Below are positions 32,480 to 43,118 of a DNA stretch of 64,000 nucleotides, one piece after another. Source of the stretch: Fasciolopsis buskii. Lineage: Eukaryota > Platyhelminthes > Trematoda > Plagiorchiida > Fasciolidae. The position numbers were made by a program, and so were the translations under genes. Below the pieces are notes generated by a model that worked only from the letters and a program-made list of their open reading frames with translations, was not told the origin of the DNA and made no database searches. Each line of letters begins with the position of its first letter. Position 1 is the first letter of the stretch. The stretch is from positions 202,039 through 266,038 of the forward strand of contig LUCM01009396.1 in NCBI GenBank assembly GCA_008360955.1, written 5' to 3'.

Positions 32480-35130
32480 CATTGCCTAGAGTTTGATTAA
32501 ATTATCAAGGACTTCAACTTTCCAGGGCCCGACTTGAAAACCGTTGGTTCCTCGGGCGGAGCTATAGGAGGGGCGTGCCCACAATGGTGGCCTTTGCATG
32601 GTCTGAATCAACATGTGAGGTGGGATGCTATGCTTAGAATCGTTTATTGCTCCTTGCTGCTAGGCTTAGTGATCACTAGGCAGTCGCGGGATGCGCAAAT
32701 TTTAACAACCAAGGAACCCTTGGGCGAAAGTGTCCACGTGATAATTAGGCCTGTGTTTTTACGCTGACTGAACTGTCGGCTAAAGCCTCTGTCAGGTGTT
32801 GCAGCAGGCTGAATATTGAAGAAAAGTGATTGAGTGCAGCATCTTTACCGTGGTTACCGGGACGCAGAAGCTAACCAGATGCGTAAAAATGAACAGATAT
32901 GAGGGAAGGATTAAACAGGCTGATCTTAGAGTTTGTTTCTCTTAAATTCATTAAAACAATCGTCACCCACCATGTTGGCACCCAGAAATAAGTCGAGCAT
33001 AAAGAACTCGAAAGAAGTCATGGGTAACCCTGCGAAAATTATCGTTCTCGTCAGACGTATAAAGTTATGAACAATAGCACATTGAAGTGAAAGCGCTCAG
33101 TCAAAAATGAACAGCGCTTGTTTCATGGTAACTTGGTAAAGAAAGTCAAAACGAACCCAAAACTCATTAAGTTTGTGCACAGTCCAAGAAAAGAATCAAG
33201 GACTGGGTCACCGCCCTGCGATGGTTGGATGGCAGCCCAGCGTCAACCAAATCCGAGAAGGCTACCTTCCGCTTGCCGGATACCGCGCATGCCAACCTGG
33301 GATTCCTGAAAACTGCCACATCGTGGAAGTTCTTGGACGCCTGGCACCAAAGAAAGAGGTTTTAACGGAGTTAAAATTTGGGGCTATTGATCCGGACGGG
33401 ACTCACACGGTGGTCGTTCAAGTACTTGGAAAATTACTTACAGCCTCCCCCACGCGGCCACCCAATGCCTAACTTGACGACAGGAAAGAACCTGATAAAT
33501 GGAAAACTGTGATGGTACTGGGATTATACCGAAGTAGACCTAGGCACAAGCCGGTGCTTCTTATCTTCGCCTCATGTAGGCATCTTGAGAGGATCATCAG
33601 AAAGCACATATGGAAGCATCTGGTGAATCACAGCGCTACTTCAGCAACATAACACGGATTCATTGTAGGAAACACTTGGCTTACAAATATCTTTTTCTTT
33701 TCTGGATCAAACAACGATGCTTATAAATGAGGGACACCGGGTACAAACCTGCTTTACGTACTCTAGCAAGGCTTTCGACTCAATTAACGACGATCGTTCG
33801 GAACACAAAATAAAAAAGCTAGCAATAGCAGTAGACAGCTTCCTCGGGTGGAGGACGCTTAGCGTTAGAGTTGGAAGATGCACAACGGTCCTCGCAGACT
33901 TAGTAAGTGGTATGCCCCATGGATGGGTACCAGTACCAACCCACTTACTCATATTTGTCGGGGAATCAACAAAGAGCTCGTTTTGTCTTTCGGCTGATGA
34001 TTTCGAGGTAACAGGTGCAAACCTAGAGGACTCTGATGCAGTCAAAACCAGATCGTGTAAGTGTGACATTCCACTGAGTCAGGACAGGTTTCAAAGGATG
34101 ATCTCTAGGAAGGAGCATGGAGGGTTTGAGGTGGGTGACATTCTTGGTTTCCCATGCCAAGGACCTGGATGTAACTATGCCGGGCAACCGCTATGTTCCA
34201 GCGTTCTGGGCTCGGGTTACCGGCATCTTGCTTGGGCCCATTTAAATGACGAAAGCGGGACTACACTTGGAGTGCAGCACCCGAAACTTGGCACTTTAAA
34301 TACGAAGGAGCGAAAATTGCCCACAAATTTACAAATAGTGGCCACCAAAATGAAAGCTGGCGCAGGGCACAAAAGCTAATCTGAAAGGTACCAAGGAAAT
34401 GGCGTTTTTTTTAAGATGCCGATGCGCGCGTGATCTTGTTGTGGCAGCGATATTTGGGAGAAGATAGGTTACTTTCGACACCGCTTTCTGTAAGATCTAC
34501 TTTGCCGCCTGATATCTATTAGGCAACATTTGTTTGGCTGCGTCTGTTTTTTATCGCACGCGAAGTCTTCACGTTTCCTGTCCTGAGACGCTTTTCCAAA
34601 GTTTCGATTTCGAATCGCTTCGACCATACGGCACCTCTCGGCTGTGGTTTTGCAATCTAACGGGTTGTCGTATCGGTGCTACGTCGGCGCGGCATTATAT
34701 ACAATTCAATTCTTCCACCCAATTGTTGGCTCATGTCCTCTATTCGACTGAGGGGCTAAGTCAGTTAAACTTTTGGAGTCAGATGGAAGACATGTTTGGG
34801 ATCGCACTTTCAAAGTTTTATACAATCTAATTGAAGCGTTCAAAATAGTAAGGGATCTTTTAGGATGAAACGCAGGAAACTATTCACGCTTATACCAGAG
34901 TACACAGTTTCAGATTGCTGCGCAACCACACAAGGCATTTTGTGAGTTCTAGGCTCTTCATCGGTAGAGTGATTGCACTATGGAACCGGCTGCCAGAACA
35001 TGCTTTTGATAGTAATGATGCCGGGGAATTTGTAAAACCCGATCTCGTATTACGTCTATTTGCCCTTAACCGCTGTGACCACTAGTGCATCACACTTACT
35101 CGGCTTCGTACGACTGCGATACGGGTCACT
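32480..35130 (+). mobile_element. CR1-like LINE, near full-span but degenerate
   Basis: Plus-strand islands follow element order. DFNFPGPDLK near 32510 is the endonuclease GDFN box. KPVLLIFASCRHLERIIRKHIWKHL near 33550-33620 is RT region 0/1. TCFTYSSKAFDSIND near 33750-33790 is the palm (FSKAFDS). SVRVGRCTTVLADLVSGMPHGW near 33860-33930 is the QGS box, degraded to HGW. LIFVGESTKSSFCLSADDFEVTGANLED near 33950-34030 contains the ADD box. A C-terminal QIAAQPHKAFCEF..LWNRLPEHAFDS block lies at 34910-35010. An unexplained 320-bp segment (34530-34850) interrupts the tail. There are multiple stops; the copy is inactive. Confidence 0.75.
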
Positions 35131-35924
35131 CTGACCATCGACCGGTACAACAAGAAAACAGTTGAAGGGGTGGGAATTTGAGTATATTTTTAAGAGGAAC
35201 GTGTGAGCGAAGCGTGCGTGGGTAAATGGCGACCTCGCTTGGCGGTCAAAATTCGGTCAAACAAGCTACCAGGAGGAACAAATCCATGTTCCGCTACAGA
35301 TCAAAATTTCTGAATCCCTGCTGGGCGGCGGAATACCCGGGGCTGTGGCAGCAAGTTTCGGGGGCGAACACAACGGATCTGTTCGGTCTGATACCGCACC
35401 TGAAACTTTGCCCTTCGGGGACAAAAGAATGTACGTATTGTTGGAAAATACGGACGCCAGCGGACAACACACCAATCTGAACGCCACAGTGGACGGAAGC
35501 AAAATTTTCGTCATGTGCACGACGAGCTGAACCGAGAGTTTACCACTAAGAGACGTTGCTTAACCCTATGATTCCCCGCCTAGAGTATATTTTTTGCAGG
35601 CGACTTGATATTAGTTATCGAAATGCTGAATATTCTAGGAAAAAACGAAAAGATCATGCCAGCAGTTGTCTGGTCTTACTGCTGAAACCCACGGGGCTGC
35701 GTTCTGACGTCGACCAAATTGTTTTAATGGGCCGCCACTTTTTAGGGGCAGCCATCTTGTCCTCGCTTTGTTAGGTCTCCCAGGCACTGGTGAGTCCATT
35801 CTCAGGGTTAGACAGCCCGTAGTGTCTGTTGTCATGGGTACTTGATGTGTTTTCTAATTTTATTCAAATTGCGCCTTTGGATTTCAGTATAAATAGATTT
35901 GTTCTGGCTTTTAGTTTGGTCTCC
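35131..35924 (+). other. Region upstream of the LBR-like gene; unassigned
   Basis: Frames at 35226-35530 on both strands encode nothing I recognise, and no Tudor-like exon was found. The immediate upstream sequence TTCTGGCTTTTAG (ending 35914) is a good splice-acceptor-like string 10 nt before the chosen ATG. Confidence 0.4.
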
Positions 35925-35963
35925 ATGCCACAAAAGAAACCAACCAAGCCAGCTCCAAAAGCG
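35925..35963 (+). CDS. LBR: LBR-like exon 1
   Basis: Thirteen codons (MPQKKPTKPAPKA), then a GTGAGT donor in phase 0. Basic and proline-rich. The frame is open upstream to 35829 and beyond, so an upstream exon cannot be fully excluded. The lysine-rich start, the acceptor-like string just upstream and the total length support this Met. Confidence 0.7.
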
Positions 35964-38900
35964 GTGAGTACTTTTACCTTGTGTCGGGTCAATTGTCGTG
36001 GATCATTGTTGCTTGTCGCATAGTCGGCGTGTGTTCGCGCAAACATTTTCACTTATTGGTGTCGTAGCGTCCACACAGTCCGCAATTTCATGCTAGTGCG
36101 TATACGTCTGAAAGTCTGAATAGCTCGTTGTTTTGAGCCACAATTCTCCGGAAAACTCGTTCACTAAAACCTGATGTTCATTGCCTTTTCAGTCACCTGG
36201 ACGTGAGCGGAGCAAGTCGGCCGGTCGATCGACCTCTAGGAGAAGGTCTCGTTCCCGTTCACGTGTTATCCCAATAAGGAAGAAAATCAGGACCCCGGCA
36301 TCCGAGTCCAAGGTTTCGCGTCGGCGTTCGCCAAGCTCTAGCTCGGAGTCTTCAAGCCCAAAACCACGAGTCAACCTGCCCGTTATCTTGCCATCGGCGA
36401 TTCCAGATGCTTCAGGGGATAAACATAGTAAGCCGATAGCTGTTCGAGATCTGGCCCCGAGCCGTTTTTCACAGAGGATTATTGAAAAAATCGAAATGAG
36501 CCGACCCACATTAATGGCTCGTGAACGGTGAGTTTTCCTAATTTGTTTCATCAGTGTGAGTCGTATCGACGCCTAGTCCACCACTAAGAAAACATGGAAG
36601 CACATTAGTCATTCTTTCCTTGGCTATTTTCAGTGGTGAACAGCTTTATGCACTGCTTAGGGGTGCCCTCGTAGATTGTCGATCTAGGTGTTGGTTTCCC
36701 GTGACAGATTTTCTGAACCTGTTTAATGACTTTGGGACTGACGGGTTTCTTAGCTATATAGAGCTGCTATGGTTGCTCTCCCACTACGAAATGGTGTCAT
36801 TTCATGTGAAGCTGCTCGTTACCACACCTAGAGGTTGTGCCACTCCCGGTTTTTCGGTCACGATTTTCGGTTTACCTCCCCCCTTTGGGGCATGCCTCTC
36901 TCCACAGTCAAGTAAAGCATGTCATGAAAACAGTCGCAAGCATTTGGAGCAGTTGTAAATAAGCAAGTGACTAGGGATCCCTTTGACTTTAGGGAAAACC
37001 ACTTGAGAGTCATCACTTTTGGGTGCGGTCAGAGCAGGATTCATGTGTTCTGCTTAGGCGTTGATCTGCCAAATCTTGTGCTGAAAACCTCCTCTCATAA
37101 TTCCACCCAATTACCTTTAGTTCAAGAAGCCCTAAGGGATCCCCTATGAGGGGAGAGTTTTACTGCGAGTCAATGGACAGAGTCAGCGACTTCTTCCAAA
37201 AGAATGTGTGCTCTTCTCGTATATTGGCCGCGTTAAATATGATGATATGCATTCCCTTGGTATACTGGTTGAACCTACTGGTATTCGTTCCGGCGTCTGG
37301 CGCTCATCTTAACAAAACGGAACATACGCTTTGGGGTCCTGCACGTCCTTTCGCTGGTGCCCTTTGGCCGATAGACTGGCGCGCTTATCTGGATATCGAG
37401 TGCTTCGGCTTCGTATTGTTGTTTTGGGCATCCCAAGTTATATTGGCTCGATTCGTCCCGATCGGTTTTCGCGTGACATCTAGTGAAGAGAGCCGACGAC
37501 TGGATTACCGGTGTAACGGTAAGTTTCTTTCGAAATCACATGTACTCCCGTTGAGTGAAGGACAATTATAGGAGCAACATTTGCTTGAGCAGAAAAAAGT
37601 GACTTAGAATGCGGAAACAGTTGTGCTTCGAAGTGCAGACCGAATTAATTCCGATTTACTTCTCGATCGTCCTGACGACAATACGGTTTTGCACCTGCAA
37701 AGTGCAAAATGCTGCTACACGGGTGGATTGGCTCGAGGCTGAAGCTTACTGTTGAAGGAGAGAAGTTAAGTAGTGTTTTACTTCCTAAACAGTTGCATCC
37801 AATTTGGTGGTTGCATATCAGATAAACTATCATCGCGCGTACGGAAAGCTCAAGTAGCATTTACCAATTCGATACGTGTGTCGGTGTGGAGTAAGCTTAT
37901 CCACCAGAGGCCAACTTAACGCAACACTGGTAAGGTTAGTTCTGCCATAGGGATCAGAAACCGGACCGTTCGGGCTGAATGTACAAAGATTTTGAGTGTT
38001 TTAACGTGGCTGTGTTCGTAGTATTCGAAGGATAGTTACGGAAGTTCACTAACTCAAGGACTAAACGGAAGGTTCTGCCTACTATTATTCAATCCTTAGG
38101 GACACTAAATCAAAATAGATTAATGGTTGTGGTGGTTGTGTTGCCTATTATCACAGAACGTCAGCTTGGTCGTAGACTGCGGTTCGAGACGATTAGCGGT
38201 CGGCAGGAAATCCAAATAATCAGTCTGCGATTGGCGAAATTCCTCCCACCGTATTTTTTGAGTAATACAAAGCCGTGTTCGAGCACCGAAAATCTTCGCA
38301 CCTCGGCCAACGATCGTGTCCATAAGCCCCATAACAGGACTGATGTTACCGGTGTTTTTTTACGTTCTAACTTTGATAGACATGCTGTCACAACGAAACT
38401 GCATTTTTACCTGTTGTGACGGCTTACGGGCCTCCATGACCTAACCAGCCGAAGACTCCAATAATCATAATTGTTCGGCGTAAAGAAGCAAGGCAAGCCC
38501 CACTGACCGCTGCCGTTTACCCACGGTTGCATGTTTCTATAAAAAGAGTGAATATTCAAAGGAAACGGAGTGGACCTGCACGTGGGGAAATATTGGAATG
38601 CTTCTGTAGCCAACACACGGAACACAATCTAACTGTACAAACGCATTCTTCCCATCATTCTGATTCGATAGAAAATGATAACAATTACCACGGTTCACGG
38701 TCCAACGCCATATACTCCAATGTCTCCAGCCAGCTAGTTAGGATCGCGATCGCAGGTCACGATGTTCACATAGGCGAAGACGCCGGTTCCTTATTGATTA
38801 TATCTTCCATTGTCCGTTGCAAGCATTCGACGGCGAAACGTATGCGGCAGAACTGGTGTATACTACCACAAGTCCCGAACGCCGTGTATTTTTTTCGCTT

Positions 38901-41900
38901 TTACTAGAAATTTTGTAGTAAGCGCTATTTAAGTCGAAACGAGAGATCTTGATCATCTGGTCCATTCTGCAAAAAGGATAAGCATTTAGGTAGATGTATC
39001 AATTTGTGGTTTGGTTATAGTCGATAACGATTGGTTTTTTGTGGTGTTTGTTGAAGGTCACTAAGGCCTGAGCTCTCCAGCGACTTCGAAGATTTAATAG
39101 TACTCAAAGTCAATGGCTTTCGGATTTTTGTCACAACGAGACTACATCTTGACACGGTGTGACGGCTTGCGTGCCTCCATGATCTTACGAGCTATACAGA
39201 ATGGCTTATTTCAAGCCGAAGATCCAATCATGCCTGGAAGGTCAGTGGGGAGAGGCCTGACGAAGTAGTCTGCTGGTGCTCCTAGTCGGTAGTTAGCAGC
39301 TCAGTCGGAAGAACGGGTTGGTGAATAATGGATGCGAGTGGATGGGCTCCCACTTAGCTATACCCAAGGCAGCGGCCTTGCGGTCAGGTTCTTGTCAGAA
39401 CCAAAGTCTTTGGTTGAGAACCCTAATCGTTCGTATTGGGTGCCACTTCTGAGAATAGCTTGTTTCAGCGTATGAAACTTAGTAGACTACGCTGGTTGGG
39501 TCACGTGTTGCGTATGACGAACACTCGTCTACCATACCGTGCCCTATTTTGTGTTCCTCCTAAGAAATGGAGGCCAACAGATGACGTGGCAACGTGGGAT
39601 GAGAAAATGTACAGCGAAGTTAGGTAGAGTAGTTGTCTCACGTCTTCGTGGTTTGGGTTTGAAAGACTCGTCGACTTGCTGGCTGGAGACACTAAAGGAT
39701 GTCAGTGAACCGTGAACAGTGGGGATCGTGCTGTCATTTTCTATCGAATCATAATGATTGATGAGTTGCGTTTGCACAGTTAGACTGTGTTCCGTGTGTT
39801 GGCTGCAGCGGCATTTTGTTTTCCCACCTATGTTGGTCCACTCCGTGTTCCCCTTGGATATTCACTCTTTTTATATAAACGTGTAACTCTGGGGAAAGGC
39901 AGCGGTCAGTGAGGCTTGCCTTGCTGTTTAATGCTGAACGCTGGTGATGATTTGCTGGGACGAATAATTTATCTTGTACCTAATGTCGCTGGGATTTGTG
40001 GCTATGGGCCGACAGTTGGGCACTGAGCTTTCGAACGGGGACTGAAGTGCTATCTGCGTTGGAAGAAGACCACAGACGAGGCACGTCATTTTGTCACTCA
40101 AAAAGTGGTGCCATCCGTTTGATGTTGAAGGAAATCGTTTCCGATCAAGCCGTCGTCGCAGTTTTGACACTGCAGATAGTTTGCATGCTTGCAAGTGGTT
40201 CTTTTGTTTGGGACTGTAACGTAAGAATGCGCGCATGTGATACTAAAGACTTATATGTCATGGTACTAGGTCCTTGGGACGATTCGATTCTCCATTTAAG
40301 TTTCTGAACGAGCTTCTGTTCCCGAGATGGTGCTATCGACGAGCGCCTGCAACAAGATACTGTTTATGTCATCCTGACTAACTGCTTTGGATAAGCAGTG
40401 AGGAGCAGCAGCGACCAATGCAGATGACGGTAGAATAAGAAGCGGACGCAAATGGCCTACTACTCAGGGACGCAAATAGCCTATTACTCAGGGACGCTCA
40501 ATATGGCCCTCATTAATGTCTCCTTTTACCACCGCTCGTGCATACAGCCTCCCGATGAGCGCATTTCTGTCGAGGATGACGACCAGGATCACAGAAGTGA
40601 CATTGCAAAGATAGGATTCTCACTCCTTTCAGTATTGGATGATCCCACCATAACATCAGAACCTTGAGAGGCGGAGCAAGGTGTTAGTATCCAAGCTTGT
40701 TTTTGAGCAACGTATAATTGTCTGGGCAATTTGAATGCTCTTTGCAGATCGAGAGTTTTTCTTTGAGATGCCTTTGGTGTATATGGTTTGACTATATCCC
40801 ACGTGCAAACGTATCTCAAACCGGCTCCTCGCGACACTCCTGTCAATGCAGATTTGCAGTCATGATTAACCAGATCCATTAAATGCTCCAGAAACTGGTC
40901 GAGACTGATCGTCCCGTTGCAAAGTAGTCAATAAGACTTGTCTGGAGAGAATTTCGTTATCCCGCTTGATATAGTGACGTCCGAGAATATGAACGACATC
41001 TTCAAAGTAGCACATTTCTAACGTATTTACCAACAGTAGGAGACAGAAATTTGATTAAGACGTCCAATGTATTCGGATTTAGGGCTTAAATATTGTTCAG
41101 GAAGGTGTTTAAAGTCCGATACTAGTAAATTCAGTGACCTTTGGCGTCTGGAGAATTGGGATCAGCATCGAATCTCCCCGGTTGGGGTAACTTGTCTATT
41201 TCGGTAATTAGTCGACTAAATTCTCAAAAACTAGCAAGCAGCAGAGTGCAAGACAGTCTTCGGATAGCCCTTAGTTGGCTAATCAGTTGCGGAAACCACT
41301 GAAAATAGAGAAAATAATCAAGGCGTGAATGTTTAATAAAGCGACAAATCTAGGTACAACAAAGAATGGCATTCGCAGGTGATCTATGCTTTCCGTTGTT
41401 TCTATTTCGTTATTTTCTTTCAGGAAAAAGCGTATTGGTTTCACCATATACTAGTTTTTTTCGCTTCTCAGGTATGTTCGCGCTCATCCTCTCACTGTGC
41501 ACGTTCGGAATTGCGCAGTGGTCTACTCTGCCACAATTGAAGCACACGAAACCTAGCGTCCTTCTTCCAAAACATTTTCTGGGCCTGCTCACGGCTTCCG
41601 TGGTGTTCGCAATTTCCTCCAGCCTAGTGGTTTACTTTGCTTCAAAGCGAACTACAAGGCTTCATGTGAATTCCGAAGGAAATACAGGTGAGTTTTCTCA
41701 CAGTCGAGTGAAGTCAGGAAGCGTAAAACCATAGCTTTTAACTTCTGGTCAGTGCGCCTTCATTAATTGCTTGCAAATTTTGGTATTCTTTTAGAGGAGT
41801 GCTTCACGAATGCTCCCACGTTTCGTTCTCCTCTAGGCAATTTTCTCGTGGATTTCTGGAATGGCCGACTCATAAGACCACGCTGGTGGGGTCTTGATTG

Positions 41901-43078
41901 GAAAATGTTCGTTCTGCGCCCGGCTCTCACAGGAATGCTGCTAGTTGATCTATGCTATGTTTGCGCACAGTGGGATCGTTTCGGTCGTGTCAGCCCGGTT
42001 TTGCTGCTCATTACTATAATGCATTTCATATGGATATTGGACTATTTCGTTTTCGAGGTAAGTCTTTTTACCGAGCGAATTAAAAAGTAGAATCGCCGTT
42101 TCAAAGAAAATCGCTATCCTCGACATTGATTGCACTATGGCGGACGATAGCGTGCGCGTGACTGACCGGATTAAAACCTATTGTTTAATTTGCTGGTTTA
42201 CAAGTCTACTCATTTAGCTGTTCCTTTGTGCCACTTACTTTGTAACATTCTTCGATGTTATGGCTTTGACATTGCTTGTTATCAAACCAGTGCAAAATAG
42301 TCATCCTACATCTCTATCATTTCTGTTTCTGTTTCTGTGTACAGCATGCGCATTTGTTCTCCTACGAAGTACGACGCATGGGATTTGGCTTCCACATCAT
42401 ATATTCTTTGATGATGGTGCCATTTTTCTATACACTTCCAACATCTTACCTGTCTACAAAACTTGAAGAGCCTCTTGTTTGGAACACGACCGCGGACATC
42501 TTTCGTTGCGTTCGTCTTGGATCATCATTGTTGATGTTTCTTGTCGGATATTGGATCTATCGAGCTTCGAACAATCAGAAAGCCTTGTTTTGTCGTCAGC
42601 CAAATCATCCTGCTTTTAGTGGTAAGTCAGCCTTTTTAATTGCGATCTAATAATTAATATTTTTGTTTGTCTTTAGACATGGATAAAATCTCCGGTCCTC
42701 ACGCGCAACGTTTACTGGCTGGAGGCTGGTGGGGGTTTGTCAGGCATCCAAATTATTTGGGCGATCTGCTAATGGCTTACTCTACCGGAGTAGCTTGTGG
42801 TGAGTCCGTTACTCTACTAAGCAGAAGTATCTTGAAACAAAATAGATTTTTTTATTAAATTCGCTCTTCGGAAACCAATATCAACTTACTACTGCTTTTG
42901 AAATTGACCGGAGACCTATAATGCTTTGACGTTGTTTTGTTGCTATTGCAATAGTCAGAAAATGACGGGTTTAGATGGTGCAAATGTCACTGTGACTATT
43001 CTTACTATTTTCCTTGTTTGCACGTTCGTTGGATTTTTTCGCTTTTTAGTACCAATATTGTATTTGATTTCAGATCAG

Positions 43079-43118
<40 letters not shown>

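Noticed and set aside
36620..36958. 112-codon frame as an LBR-like exon
   Set aside because: It starts at a plausible acceptor in phase but ends in a stop with no donor giving family homology. Skipping it joins exons 2 and 3 perfectly.
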